A stretch of DNA of 64,000 nucleotides, from the NCBI GenBank assembly GCA_036323355.1, contig AP028876.1, forward strand, positions 2,976,001 through 3,040,000. Direction: 5' to 3'. Each line of letters starts with the position of its first letter. Positions within the stretch are counted from its first letter, which is position 1. Under the pieces are notes generated by a model that was not told the origin of the DNA, made no database searches, and was given only the letters and a program-made list of their open reading frames with translations. Made by a program: the position numbers and the translations under genes. The stretch comes from Gottschalkiaceae bacterium SANA (GTDB taxonomy: Bacteria; Bacillota; Clostridia; Tissierellales; GPF-1). Shown one piece after another: positions 1-9,023 of this stretch.

Positions 1-182
1 TAATACTCCAGAGTCTCCTGAAATAAGGTTTCCTTGTTGCCAAAATGACGAAAAAGAGTAATTTCATTCACATTCGATTTCTCCGCAATTTGTTTGGTTG
101 TCGCTCGTGTATATCCCTGCTCAGAAAATAACTGTAGAGCAGTCGACATAATCCTCGTTCTCGTTTCGTCTTTTTTCGACAT
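1..182 (-). CDS. TetR-family transcriptional regulator, N-terminal part (cut by window start)
   Basis: The first ~60 residues are visible, beginning MSKKDETRTRIMSTALQLFS. They form a TetR_N DNA-binding domain: a helix with the ALQLFSEQGYTRATT pattern, then the recognition-helix region with VNEITLFRHFGNKETLF. The start codon at 182 follows a GGTGG ribosome-binding sequence. The ligand-binding half lies outside the window. It is on the same strand as and 57 nt downstream of the alpha/beta hydrolase gene, so it is probably the last gene of the catabolic operon and the likely reader of the operator sites near 9004 and 12497. TetR regulators of acyl-CoA pathways commonly respond to acyl-CoA; that role here is inference. 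Confidence 0.88.
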   Translation of the reverse strand, partial: MSKKDETRTRIMSTALQLFSEQGYTRATTKQIAEKSNVNEITLFRHFGNKETLFQETLEY

Positions 183-211
183 ATGATTTCCACCCGTTTC
201 TCTATTGAATT

Positions 212-241
212 CTTGCAACCCATGCAAGTTCTTTTACGCTT
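212..241. promoter_or_regulatory. Inverted repeat upstream of tetR-like gene, possible weak operator
   Basis: The arms CTTGCA and TGCAAG are separated by five bases (212-228). The plus-strand text from 222 (ATGCAAGT, then two bases, then TT) resembles the start of the regulon operator proposed at 9004-9023 and 12497-12516, but its second half is poor. It could serve autoregulation of the TetR gene. No good promoter was seen here, so this is tentative. Confidence 0.3.
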
Positions 242-1067
242 ATGTGATAATTATATCATGTTCTTGGCTTAAAAAGCCTTCCATAAGTTGATAAAACGCA
301 TGGGGTTTTTCATACATAGACGCATGCCCACAGTCTTCCAGCTCAACCAACTCGCTTCGCTTTAAGTGCTCATGCAGATATCTAGCTTCATTGATCGGCG
401 TAATATAATCATGATCCGCACCAACAAGAAGTACGGGGCATTCAATCTCTGTTAGACGTTGGCGAATATCATAGTTCTTTGAACTGTCCGTCAATCTAAT
501 CATGGCATCCAAAAATTCATTGGTAAAGAACTCCACCAATAAGGCTTTTCTTGCTTGCATCCATTGGATATTCTTTGTATAGAACATATTGGAATAAATA
601 TAGGGCAATGCCACATAATAATAACTTTCCGGATCATGCAACCTTGCTGTCCGATTCCAAGCCTCTCCAATATCGCTCAACCATGGGCTTGTATACGCTG
701 ATACATTAAATAAGGCCAGCTTACGAACTCGACCTGGGTGAGCAAGCGCTACTTGCAGTCCCACCTGGGCCCCGTAAGACACGCCACACAGGTCATAGTC
801 CACGCTTCCTACCACATCCATAACCGCAGCAACCGCTTCAACTTGTATCTCATGATCATAAGCAAGCCCTTGGCATCTCTCCGATTGACCCTGATCAAAA
901 AAATCCATTAAAATCAATTGTCGATTTTTTGTGATTTCAGGTATGAATTTTTTCCAGGAATTCATGCTCATCATAATCCCATTCAAAATGATCAATGGCG
1001 AATTTCCATTCGGTTGTCCAAATACCTCATAAGCAATTAACTTTCCATTACAAGTACATGTTTCCAT
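240..1067 (-). CDS. Alpha/beta-fold hydrolase
   Basis: A 275-residue protein with a typical alpha/beta hydrolase layout: an oxyanion region near ILNGIMMSMNSW (res 27-38), a nucleophile elbow GVSYG with Ser97, an acid residue in LLVGADHD (Asp218 or Asp220) and the catalytic histidine in DCGHAS (His248). Length and motif spacing fit the MhpC/carboxylesterase-like group. It follows the CoA-transferase gene by 27 nt and precedes the tetR-like gene, so it is probably part of the acyl-CoA operon. It may hydrolyse an ester, a C-C bond of a diketone or a thioester of the pathway substrate; the sequence alone does not decide. The start has a GAGG ribosome site. Confidence 0.85.
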   Translation of the reverse strand: METCTCNGKLIAYEVFGQPNGNSPLIILNGIMMSMNSWKKFIPEITKNRQLILMDFFDQGQSERCQGLAYDHEIQVEAVAAVMDVVGSVDYDLCGVSYGAQVGLQVALAHPGRVRKLALFNVSAYTSPWLSDIGEAWNRTARLHDPESYYYVALPYIYSNMFYTKNIQWMQARKALLVEFFTNEFLDAMIRLTDSSKNYDIRQRLTEIECPVLLVGADHDYITPINEARYLHEHLKRSELVELEDCGHASMYEKPHAFYQLMEGFLSQEHDIIIT

Positions 1068-1094
1068 ATGTTTACCTCAATCCGCCCCAAATGC

Positions 1095-2453
1095 CTACAG
1101 GTTTACGGCTTTCTTTTCTTCCACTACCCTTTCTACATCTTCTGGAGCAATATAGTGATATTCCAGTGCCCGTTCAACGAGTTCTGCTCGAAAATCCGGA
1201 TGTGCAATGGCAATTAAACGCAATACACGTTCCCGAATATCGGTACCTTTCAAGGCAGCAACCCCATATTCCGTTACCACATAGTCCACGTCATTTCTTG
1301 ACAAGGTCACGCCGGCGCCCGGCTTCAAAAATGGAACAATTTTACTGATCATTTTTCGCTCGCCCGTTTCTTTGTTTCGAATGTTGGCCGTTGAATAAAG
1401 GGTAATAAAGGAACGACCATTTTTGGATCGTTGCGCCCCAATCGCCGTATCTGCTTGGCCGCCAGTTCCAGAGAACTGAACGTGTCCCAAAGATTCTGAT
1501 CCACATTGGCCCGTCAAATCAATCTCAATAGCAGTATTGATGGAAACCTGATTATCATTTTCACCAATCACGCAGGGATCATTGGTCCAATGTCCATCCA
1601 TTATCATAACGGAAGGATTGTTGTCTAGAAAATCATAGAGCTTTTGATTGCCATAGGCAAAGGCACATACAATCTTGCCCGGGTTGAGATTCTTCTTCTT
1701 GCCAGTGATCACGCCCGCTTCAACTAGATCAACCATGCCAGAAGTCATCATCTCTGTATGCACGCCCAAATCTTTTTTCCCATAAAGGGATGCCGTTACG
1801 GCATTGGGAATGCCTCCGATACCCAATTGAATACAATCACCGTCTTTGATGTATTGTGCAACCAGCTTGCCGATTGCCAAATCCTTTTCATTCGGCTCTA
1901 TATCGGGTACCGTTGGAATATCATAATCCACTTCAACCATATAATCGATGTCTCTCACATGAACTTCCACGTCGCCAAAGGTTCGAGGCAGTTTTTTGTT
2001 AATTTCCAAAATCACCAAATCTGCTGCTTCCAACATACGTTTCTCGTAAACATTGCTTAGTGACAAGGAAACGAATCCATGTTTATCTGGCGGTGTCGCA
2101 TTGCCGATATATACATTTGGTTTTTCATAATCCAGTCGTTTTGTCGCCGCCAAATGCAAATGATTGGGGATATAAGAGATTCGCCCATGCTTGTGCATTT
2201 TTCTTAACGGACCTGTGTAAAACCATCCGTTCATTTTAAAATGATCACGATAGTTTTCATTCATAAAATAGTCTGCCATACAGATGGGAAGGCAAGTTGA
2301 TACTTGTACATTCTCCACACGATCATAGATCGTGTGGAGTTTTTCCAAGATTGCTTTCGGCTCCGCAGCAGCAAGACCGCTGACAACCACATCATTCGAT
2401 TGAATATGTGATAAAGCTTCTTCTACGGTTATAAATTTCTCTGCATACGTCAT
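1095..2453 (-). CDS. Acetyl-CoA hydrolase/transferase family CoA-transferase (4-hydroxybutyrate/butyrate CoA-transferase type)
   Basis: A 452-residue protein of the AcH/4-hydroxybutyrate CoA-transferase family. Landmarks are GIGGIPNAV (res 211-219), the probable catalytic Glu234 in VHTEMMTSG, the GQCGSE acyl-CoA loop (315-320) and SGTGGQADTAIGA (328-340). Family members move CoA from acetyl-CoA or another donor to a carboxylate through a glutamyl-CoA thioester intermediate. It sits 29 nt downstream of the Liv binding-protein gene, so it is the natural candidate to activate the imported acid without using ATP. No acyl-CoA ligase is seen in the operon. The exact acid is not deducible. Confidence 0.9.
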   Translation of the reverse strand: MTYAEKFITVEEALSHIQSNDVVVSGLAAAEPKAILEKLHTIYDRVENVQVSTCLPICMADYFMNENYRDHFKMNGWFYTGPLRKMHKHGRISYIPNHLHLAATKRLDYEKPNVYIGNATPPDKHGFVSLSLSNVYEKRMLEAADLVILEINKKLPRTFGDVEVHVRDIDYMVEVDYDIPTVPDIEPNEKDLAIGKLVAQYIKDGDCIQLGIGGIPNAVTASLYGKKDLGVHTEMMTSGMVDLVEAGVITGKKKNLNPGKIVCAFAYGNQKLYDFLDNNPSVMIMDGHWTNDPCVIGENDNQVSINTAIEIDLTGQCGSESLGHVQFSGTGGQADTAIGAQRSKNGRSFITLYSTANIRNKETGERKMISKIVPFLKPGAGVTLSRNDVDYVVTEYGVAALKGTDIRERVLRLIAIAHPDFRAELVERALEYHYIAPEDVERVVEEKKAVNL

Positions 2454-2482
2454 TTCTTCACCTCGTTTATTGTCCTGTACCC

Positions 2483-3706
2483 TTATTTGCCGATCAAGTC
2501 ATCGATGCTCTTGAATCCGATAAATCCTTCCCAACCTGATGCTACATCTGGGTTCATGCGCAACAATGCCATTTCTTGCGTACCCAAGCGTTTGCCGTCT
2601 GAGAAGTCAATTGCCCCACCAAATGGATTTTGAATCGGTGCTGATTCCATGGCTGCAATATAAGAGTCCCAAGTTAAATCGCCCTCTACATTTTTTAATC
2701 CTTCAACAAAGAAGTGAGCCGCAATCCATCCTGTCATCGCGTAAGCATTGCTAGACAAGTCTTCATCAGATGTTTTTGCAACCCATTCTCGGTAGTCTTT
2801 GATGGCTGGTTTAGTCATATCCACCCAAGCGTCTGAATAGATGTCAAACTGACCGTTTACTGTATCTTTTACAGCTTCTGTCATCCGTTGATCGGAATTC
2901 ACATAGGTTGTAAGTGTGTCTTTGTTCAAGCCTTGTTTCGCCATTTCTTTAGCGATTTGAGGGAAAGTTCCCTGAATGGCCGCAATGACAACCACATCTA
3001 CATCTTCATTTTTCAATTTGATTACCGCTGCTGAAACGTCTTCTGCATTTGGAGGCACTTGTTCTGCAATAACGGTTACGCCACCTACTTTTTCCGCTTC
3101 ATTCTGAATTCCGCCTAGCAAATCTTTGCCGGCATCGTCATTGGTATAGATGACGCCAATTGATTTCGCATCGAATTCGCCAACAGCCCATGCAGTCATA
3201 ATACGGCCTTCCATAGGATAAACCGGTTGAACTGGGAATGTGCAACGCTCTGAATCTGGTGCTTTTTCATTGTATAAAATTCCGGTTCCTGTCGCGAAAT
3301 AAACCGCTGGAATTCCAATTTCTCTAATATCGTTTAAGGTTGCACCTACGATGGGTGTGCCAAAGTGTCCAACCAAGGCAAAGATCTTTTCGTCGTTGAT
3401 CAACTTATCCATGGCTGCCTTGCCTTTTTCAGGATTAAATTCATCATCTTGATGAACATACTCAATCTGTCTGCCATCAACGCCGCCAGCTTCATTGACC
3501 ATCAAGAAATACGCCTCGATGCCCGCTTTAAAGGGAACGCCAACGGGAGCCAAAGGACCTGAAGTCGCAATGGAGTTGCCCACTTTTACAGAATCTTTAG
3601 TAACGCCTTGTGCGGACTCACTCGTGGTGCCCGCGGTGCCACAACCCGTCAATGCAAGTACCAGTGCCAAAACCAGTGCCAAAACTGCTGTTCTTCTACG
3701 CTTCAT
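2483..3706 (-). CDS. Branched-chain amino acid-type ABC transporter substrate-binding lipoprotein (LivK-like)
   Basis: A 407-residue type I periplasmic-binding-fold protein. It begins with a lipoprotein signal: three arginines, a Leu/Ala-Val hydrophobic stretch and the lipobox LTGC with Cys22 as the lipidated residue. The mature part contains VGNSIATSGPLAPVG and the GHFGTPIVGATL region expected of Peripla_BP_6. The start is preceded by a strong GAGGAGGAAGA ribosome site. It is the last of the five Liv genes (H, M, G, F, K). Proteins of this family also bind aromatic and short-chain carboxylates and amides. Given its acyl-CoA enzyme neighbours, the ligand may be a carboxylic acid rather than leucine. 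Confidence 0.92.
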   Translation of the reverse strand: MKRRRTAVLALVLALVLALTGCGTAGTTSESAQGVTKDSVKVGNSIATSGPLAPVGVPFKAGIEAYFLMVNEAGGVDGRQIEYVHQDDEFNPEKGKAAMDKLINDEKIFALVGHFGTPIVGATLNDIREIGIPAVYFATGTGILYNEKAPDSERCTFPVQPVYPMEGRIMTAWAVGEFDAKSIGVIYTNDDAGKDLLGGIQNEAEKVGGVTVIAEQVPPNAEDVSAAVIKLKNEDVDVVVIAAIQGTFPQIAKEMAKQGLNKDTLTTYVNSDQRMTEAVKDTVNGQFDIYSDAWVDMTKPAIKDYREWVAKTSDEDLSSNAYAMTGWIAAHFFVEGLKNVEGDLTWDSYIAAMESAPIQNPFGGAIDFSDGKRLGTQEMALLRMNPDVASGWEGFIGFKSIDDLIGK

Positions 3707-3731
3707 TCTTCTTCCTCCTCGTATTTAAATG

Positions 3732-4451
3732 CTATGATGCATTACCGCCTAAATAAGCTTCAATCAAACGTTTGTCTTTGATCAGCTCGTCTGCCGCTCC
3801 CTCCATGCTTACATGCCCAACTTCCAAAACATAAGCATAGTCTGATATTTTTAAGGTCTGCAGCGCATTTTGTTCCACAATCAATATGGTCATTCCTTCT
3901 TTATTAATCTCTTTTAGAATTCTGAAGATATCTTGAACAATCAGAGGAGCTAGCCCAAGGGAAGGCTCATCCAACAACAAGACATCCGGGCTTGCCATCA
4001 AGGCACGAGCGATTGCCAGCATCTGCTGTTCCCCGCCCGATAGGGTTCCCGCAACTTGCTTCTTTCTCTCTTTTAATACAGGAAAGTAACCATAGACTCG
4101 TTCAAAGTTACTTTTTAACTGCGCACGGGTTTTCAGGGTAAACCCACCAATTCTCAAATTTTCCTCAACGGTTAATTCTGGAAAAATCTGTCTCCCTTCG
4201 GGAGATTGAACCACACCCAGTCGATTGATTTTTGCAGGATTCAAGCCAACAATAGATTCACCGCTCACTGTAATTGAGCCGGACTGAGGTTCAATCAACC
4301 CCGATATCGTTTTCAGTGTCGTTGTTTTTCCTGCTCCATTACTTCCGAGCAAGGCCACAATTTTTCCCTTTTCAACAGAGAGATCGATGCCCTTAAGAGC
4401 TGCAATGCTGCCGTAAGAGACATGTAACTTTTCAATCTGTAACGCCACCAT
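3732..4451 (-). CDS. livF: Branched-chain-type ABC transporter ATPase LivF
   Basis: A 239-residue ABC ATPase with Walker A GSNGAGKTT, signature LSGGEQQM and Walker B VLLLDEPSLGL, plus the LivF-typical SPEGRQIFPELTVEENLRIG. The reading frame is open further upstream (to 4571), but the ATG at 4451 (MVALQIEKLHVSYG) is preferred: it has an AAAGGAG site 8 bases upstream and leaves a 4-nt gap to livG. It energises the uptake system with LivG. Confidence 0.92.
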   Translation of the reverse strand: MVALQIEKLHVSYGSIAALKGIDLSVEKGKIVALLGSNGAGKTTTLKTISGLIEPQSGSITVSGESIVGLNPAKINRLGVVQSPEGRQIFPELTVEENLRIGGFTLKTRAQLKSNFERVYGYFPVLKERKKQVAGTLSGGEQQMLAIARALMASPDVLLLDEPSLGLAPLIVQDIFRILKEINKEGMTILIVEQNALQTLKISDYAYVLEVGHVSMEGAADELIKDKRLIEAYLGGNAS

Positions 4452-4455
4452 ACTA

Positions 4456-5244
4456 TCAGTCTCCTTTCCCGAGATAGGCCTCTTGAACATCCTTGTTTTT
4501 CTGTATTTCCAACGCAGTTCCTTCACCAAGCTTCTTGCCAAAGGAAATTGCGCAAATCCGATCGCAGACATCCATCACCAGCCGCATATCATGTTCAACC
4601 AATAGAATCGCACATTTGTATTCGTCTCGAATTTCTCTCAGCAAGTTCGACATATCGGCCGTTTCATTCTCATTAAGACCCGCAGCAGGTTCATCCAATA
4701 AAATCAACTTGGGTTCGCTCATCAGCGTTCTTCCCAGCTCAACCTTCTTTAGTACACCATAGGGCTGCCCACCAATATGTTCGTTGGCTTTGTCTTCAAT
4801 CTTTAAGAATCTCAAGATCTTAATGGCTTTTTCTCTTTGCTCGGCTTCTTCACGTTTTGCTTTTTTTGTTCGAAAGCCAGTTGCAATAAATCCTGTTTTA
4901 TATTCAATATGACCCCCGACCAACAAATTGTCGATCAAAGTCATATCCTTGATCAATTCGATATTTTGAAAAGACCGAACCAATCCTTCATAAATGATCT
5001 GGTGGGTAACCTTGTTGTTGAGATTTACAGTTTCTCCATGTCTATTTGAAAACATAATCTCGCCATGATCCGCTTTGTAAAACTGCGTAATGCAGTTAAA
5101 CACGGTTGTTTTACCAGCCCCATTGGGACCGATTAAACCATATATTTCTCCTTGATTCACGGTGAAAGAAAGATGATCAATGGCTTTAATCCCGCCAAAT
5201 GCAATCGATAAGTCATTCACTTGCAGGCAATTGTTCTTTTCCAT
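4456..5244 (-). CDS. livG: Branched-chain-type ABC transporter ATPase LivG
   Basis: A 262-residue ABC ATPase with Walker A GPNGAGKTT, Walker B LILLDEPAAGLN and the long insertion after the Q-loop typical of LivG. The usual signature segment is degenerate here, reading PYGVLKKVELGRTL where family members often have LSYGQQRRLEIARAL. The start at 5244 lies 32 nt inside livM and is the only methionine available; an AAAGGAAG ribosome site precedes it. The overlap implies translational coupling with livM. Confidence 0.92.
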   Translation of the reverse strand: MEKNNCLQVNDLSIAFGGIKAIDHLSFTVNQGEIYGLIGPNGAGKTTVFNCITQFYKADHGEIMFSNRHGETVNLNNKVTHQIIYEGLVRSFQNIELIKDMTLIDNLLVGGHIEYKTGFIATGFRTKKAKREEAEQREKAIKILRFLKIEDKANEHIGGQPYGVLKKVELGRTLMSEPKLILLDEPAAGLNENETADMSNLLREIRDEYKCAILLVEHDMRLVMDVCDRICAISFGKKLGEGTALEIQKNKDVQEAYLGKGD

Positions 5245-6322
5245 GTTTTCTTCCTTTCTTCCAGAATTTTTTGATGTCGTTCCCTAGATAAATCATTCCA
5301 CTTGGATAAAACATGATCACGACAACGATCAAGACCCCTGTAAACACATAGGCCAAACCATCCACATTTCCAATGACCGGAAGTTGCTTTAAAATCAATT
5401 CCGGTACGCCAAATACCACAAACGAGCCCAGAATCGGACCTTCAATCGTCTGCATGCCACCAATAACAATCACAGCTAAAATTTGCAGCGAAAGCATCAG
5501 ATTCCATCCCGATGGATAGGCAAATCGAATAAAATGCACATACAAGACGCCGCCAATCGCCGCATAAGCAGTTGCAATCCCAAATGCAGTCAACTTATAT
5601 CGAAGTAAGTTGATGCCCATGGCTTGTGCCGCCGCTTCACTGCCTCTCATGGTCAATAAAGCCCGCCCAGTTCTCGAATGAATAAAGTTATAGGTGAAAA
5701 TCATCAATCCAATCAGCACGACAACCATAAAAATAAACGTCAATTGTCGATCAAACTGAATCACACCAAACAGCTTTGGATAGGAGGCGTTTTTCCCAGA
5801 AAATCCATTGGTTACGGCATCCCATTCAATAAAAACCTGTCTAAAAATTTCTGAAACAGCAAGGGTTGCAATCGCCAGATAGTATCCTGCTAATCGTAAA
5901 GAGATTAATCCAATCACCAAGCCGATGATTAATGGAATTCCAACTGAGACGATCACAGACAAAAGAAACGGCAGATTCAAATCTGCTGTTAAATAAGCAG
6001 ACAAATATGCACCCATTCCCATAAATCCTGCCGTTCCCAGTGAAATCAAACCACTGTAGCCCAGCAAGACATTCATGCCAATTCCAACAATGGCATAAAA
6101 AATCACAGTGCCCAAAACCGTAATGGTCGCAGATCCAATCAATCCCATTTTTTGTACAGTCGGCAGCAAAATCAAAAACAATCCAAAAAGAAGGTATGCC
6201 TTATAGGGCGGTTTTTTCTCGATCACCTTCTGACCTTTTTCCTTTTTTTCTATCCCATTCACATCTGATCCTCCTTGTTTCTTTCCGTCAATTTCTCGTC
6301 GCTCTTTAGGAAACTTTCGCAT
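5213..6322 (-). CDS. livM: Branched-chain-type ABC transporter permease LivM
   Basis: A 369-residue multispanning permease with a charged N-terminal stretch of ~40 residues and then about ten hydrophobic segments, including GMNVLLGYSGLISLGTAGFM and the EAA-like loop GSEAAAQAMGIN. An alternative start is GTG at 6262 (res 21), which has a much better GGAGG site six bases upstream than the ATG at 6322; the first 20 residues may therefore not be translated. It pairs with LivH to form the membrane channel. Confidence 0.9.
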   Translation of the reverse strand: MRKFPKERREIDGKKQGGSDVNGIEKKEKGQKVIEKKPPYKAYLLFGLFLILLPTVQKMGLIGSATITVLGTVIFYAIVGIGMNVLLGYSGLISLGTAGFMGMGAYLSAYLTADLNLPFLLSVIVSVGIPLIIGLVIGLISLRLAGYYLAIATLAVSEIFRQVFIEWDAVTNGFSGKNASYPKLFGVIQFDRQLTFIFMVVVLIGLMIFTYNFIHSRTGRALLTMRGSEAAAQAMGINLLRYKLTAFGIATAYAAIGGVLYVHFIRFAYPSGWNLMLSLQILAVIVIGGMQTIEGPILGSFVVFGVPELILKQLPVIGNVDGLAYVFTGVLIVVVIMFYPSGMIYLGNDIKKFWKKGRKHGKEQLPASE

Positions 6323-6325
6323 GGG

Positions 6326-7201
6326 TTATACCTTCTTGATCTTCTTCTTACCAATCAAACCGTTTGGTCTGAAGATGATAAAGATTAAGATCAATAAATA
6401 CATCAAGGCTTCTCCCCAAGTGGAAGACACATAGAAACTCAACAAGTTCTTGCTAAGTCCAATGATATAAGCGCCGATAACAGGTCCATAAAAGGTTTGG
6501 AAACCACCCAATACGCAGGCAACCAATGCACTGATCTGAACACTGTCCATCATAGAAACATTGACAGTGATTGCCGGTGCCAACATTAAAGCAGACAGCG
6601 CGCCTAATGAAGCGGCTACAGCCCAAGCACCCATAGTAATCAATTTGGTTGGCACGCCCATCAACTGTGCCGTTTTTTCACTAGAAGCAGTTACTCGAAC
6701 TGCCAATCCCCATTTTGTCTTCTGCAAAAACAGAAATAAAACAGTCATCAATGACAAGCCGACCACAATATTTAAAACGGCATTATAGGTTACACTGGCT
6801 CCCATAATTTGATAGGTACCGTCTTGAATGAATCGGGGAAATGATAGGGGACTCGTGCCAAAGATCATCGGCGCGATCCCCAGAAAAAACATGATCAAGC
6901 CAAAGGTAATAATTTCCTTACCAATTGCTCCAACATGCTTGGCATTTCGCATAATGACGAAGTCAACCAAAACACCCGTAACAAACGCACTTAACATGCC
7001 CACAAGTGCTGCAAGATATGGGGAAGCGCCTGTATTGATTAAAAAGAATGTTGCCACAAATGCATTAAGCATCCCGACTGAACCCTGTGCAAAGTTCTGC
7101 ATGCGGCTGGTCTGGAAAATAATAATAATTCCCAAACTGGCCAGCGCGTATACACTCCCCGTCTCTAATGAGCTAAAGAGTATTTGCAAAAAGGTTGACA
7201 T
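6326..7201 (-). CDS. livH: Branched-chain-type ABC transporter permease LivH
   Basis: A 291-residue permease with about eight hydrophobic segments. The family's opening pattern is clear (GSVYALASLGIIIIFQTSRMQNFAQGSVGML), and the EAA-like loop reads SSEKTAQLMGVP. It starts one base after the stop of the KAS III-like gene and ends 3 nt before livM, so the genes are tightly packed in one operon. Confidence 0.91.
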   Translation of the reverse strand: MSTFLQILFSSLETGSVYALASLGIIIIFQTSRMQNFAQGSVGMLNAFVATFFLINTGASPYLAALVGMLSAFVTGVLVDFVIMRNAKHVGAIGKEIITFGLIMFFLGIAPMIFGTSPLSFPRFIQDGTYQIMGASVTYNAVLNIVVGLSLMTVLFLFLQKTKWGLAVRVTASSEKTAQLMGVPTKLITMGAWAVAASLGALSALMLAPAITVNVSMMDSVQISALVACVLGGFQTFYGPVIGAYIIGLSKNLLSFYVSSTWGEALMYLLILIFIIFRPNGLIGKKKIKKV

Positions 7202-7202
7202 A

Positions 7203-8234
7203 TTATGCCTCCCCCCATTTCACAACATTTGCTGCCCATACATATCCAATGCCGGCCGCAATCATCAAAACATAGTCACCGTCTTTGACCTTGCCTGCAT
7301 CCAAGCCGAGCTTCAAAGACAAGATCTGGTCCACTTGGCCCATATGTCCATAATGTTCAAGGTAAATGGATTGTTCTTCCGTTAAACCAAGCTCGCCCAA
7401 CATAAACTTGTGCATGGATTTCTTAAAGTGCAAAACGGCCAAATAATCAATTCCATCTCTGTCAATTCCAGATTTTTCGAGCGAACGATCAATACATGTC
7501 ATCCAGTTTTTCATAGATACTTCATTCAATCGTGCTTTCATAGGTCCTGGATTCATCAATGTCAATGATTTGTATGCTCGATCCAAATTTTCTTTGGTAA
7601 TGGGTTGATTGATTCCGCCAATCTCTACACCCGCATCCCGGCTCAATGAGCCGTCCGCCATAATATGTGAACCCAAAAGCAAGTTCTTGGTCATTCCGTC
7701 TTTTAGTACAATCGCACCAGCACCTGCTGAAAGGTTGTACATCATTGACATGGACTTGTCTTCAAAATCGACAAAGTCGCCATTGCGGTAACCACCAACA
7801 ACCATGACTGTATGAATCTCATCATCAGCAATCAGCATATCTTTTGCGATCTTCATTGCGGATACTGTGGTACAGCATCGATTCTGAACATCAATGCCCC
7901 AAGCATTCACCGCTCCAATTTTATCTTGGATATAAAGAGCAGATGTTGTAAGTGGATATTCCTTCCATTCCTCACCCATGCACAAAACCACATCAATTTC
8001 TTTGGGGTCGATCTTGTACTCTTCAATGGCAGCAAGGGCTGCCTTAACGCCCATTTCTTGGGTACCATCGTTCACGCCTGGAATGCTCTTTTCAACAATG
8101 CCCAATTTCTCACGTATTGCTTCTTCCGACCATACACCTTTTGTCTTAACTGATATCTCCGCTGCCGACATCCGACTTTCAGGAACATAAATTCCGACTG
8201 CTGCAATTCCAACATTTTCTTTCATATTTTTCAC
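7203..8234 (-). CDS. KAS III / HMG-CoA-synthase-like thiolase-fold enzyme
   Basis: A 343-residue thiolase-superfamily protein. The probable nucleophile is Cys120 or Cys121 in VQNRCCTT, a basic residue is His269 in AVLHFKKSMH, and the C-terminal glycine loop is AAGIGYVWAA. Where FabH has its catalytic asparagine this protein has YGHMGQ (His297), and it has GEEW (Glu88-Glu89) near the position of the HMG-CoA-synthase glutamate. It is therefore unlikely to be plain FabH. Encoded between an SDR dehydrogenase and the Liv genes in an operon without a thiolase, it may perform the C-C bond cleavage or condensation of the pathway (inference). The start may be GTG at 8234 or ATG at 8225. Confidence 0.8.
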   Translation of the reverse strand: MKNMKENVGIAAVGIYVPESRMSAAEISVKTKGVWSEEAIREKLGIVEKSIPGVNDGTQEMGVKAALAAIEEYKIDPKEIDVVLCMGEEWKEYPLTTSALYIQDKIGAVNAWGIDVQNRCCTTVSAMKIAKDMLIADDEIHTVMVVGGYRNGDFVDFEDKSMSMMYNLSAGAGAIVLKDGMTKNLLLGSHIMADGSLSRDAGVEIGGINQPITKENLDRAYKSLTLMNPGPMKARLNEVSMKNWMTCIDRSLEKSGIDRDGIDYLAVLHFKKSMHKFMLGELGLTEEQSIYLEHYGHMGQVDQILSLKLGLDAGKVKDGDYVLMIAAGIGYVWAANVVKWGEA

Positions 8235-8261
8235 CCGACCTTTACTTATTAATTTGTTTTC

Positions 8262-8981
8262 CTATAGCCTCATTCCACCGTTGACACTCAAATTATGACC
8301 CGTTACATAAGAGGCTTCATCACTTGCCAAGAAGCATGCCGCATTCGCGATTTCTTCAGGCTGGCCCAATCGACCCAACATAGTCATACCTGCAAATTTT
8401 TCCAATAGTTTTTCTGGAACCGTCTGCATCATATCCGTCATGACATATCCTGGAGAAATCGCATTGACGCGTACCGCCGCTCCTTTACGTGCAAACTCTT
8501 TCGCCCATGTTTTGGTCAAGCCGTAAACTCCAGCTTTTGTTGCCGCATAGTTGGATTGACCAATGTTTCCAAATTCTCCTACGACTGAGGCGATGTTAAT
8601 CACAGAACCCTTACCTGCTGTAATCATCATTGGAGCAATATGTTTAGACAGGTTGTAAACACCGGTCAGATTCACGTTAATTACCTGATCCCACATCTCA
8701 TCTGTCATCTTCTGCAACAAAGCATCTTTGGTAATTCCAGCATTGTTTACAAGAATATCAACTTGCCCGTAGCTTTCTTGTAAGTAATCTGCAAATGCCT
8801 TGCACGCTTCCCGATTCGTGATGTTCAGCTGATAGCCGGCTACGCCTTCCAACTCATAAGACAATTCCGTTAGATCCACAGCAACCACCTTGGCTCCCTC
8901 TGAAACAAACTTTCTTGTGATTTGTTCACCGATTCCTTTTGCCGCGCCAGTTACTACTGCTACTTTTCCTTCTAACCTCAT
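8262..8981 (-). CDS. Short-chain dehydrogenase, FabG-like 3-hydroxyacyl-CoA dehydrogenase
   Basis: A 239-residue classical SDR: cofactor motif TGAAKGIG (11-18), NNAG (79-82), and the catalytic Ser132, Tyr145 and Lys149. Asp36 at the end of the second strand (VAVDL) favours NAD(H) over NADP(H), which suits catabolism better than fatty-acid synthesis. FabG-type enzymes act on (R)-3-hydroxyacyl thioesters, matching the R-specific hydratase made by the MaoC gene of this regulon. It is the first gene of its transcription unit, with a promoter and an operator directly upstream and a GGAGGAG ribosome site. Confidence 0.9.
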   Translation of the reverse strand: MRLEGKVAVVTGAAKGIGEQITRKFVSEGAKVVAVDLTELSYELEGVAGYQLNITNREACKAFADYLQESYGQVDILVNNAGITKDALLQKMTDEMWDQVINVNLTGVYNLSKHIAPMMITAGKGSVINIASVVGEFGNIGQSNYAATKAGVYGLTKTWAKEFARKGAAVRVNAISPGYVMTDMMQTVPEKLLEKFAGMTMLGRLGQPEEIANAACFLASDEASYVTGHNLSVNGGMRL

Positions 8982-9003
8982 ATTGACTCCTCCTTATTTT
9001 TTA

Positions 9004-9023
9004 ATGTAAGTACTTACTGACAT
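9004..9023 (-). promoter_or_regulatory. Operator-like 20-bp quasi-palindrome at the fabG-like promoter
   Basis: The plus strand reads ATGTAAGTACTTACTGACAT; its core GTAAGTACTTAC is a perfect palindrome. On the minus strand it begins at the last two bases of the -10 box. The site at 12497-12516 matches it at 14 of 20 positions in the same orientation and at the same distance from the -10 box. It is the likely binding site of the TetR-type regulator encoded at the window start (inference). Confidence 0.7.

Noticed and set aside
4452-4571. N-terminal extension of LivF (40 residues)
   Set aside because: It overlaps the livG coding end and lacks a ribosome site; the internal ATG at 4451 has one.
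7203-8234. Annotating the KAS III-like protein as FabH of fatty-acid synthesis
   Set aside because: The catalytic asparagine is replaced, and the gene sits in a catabolic regulon without acp, fabD or fabF.
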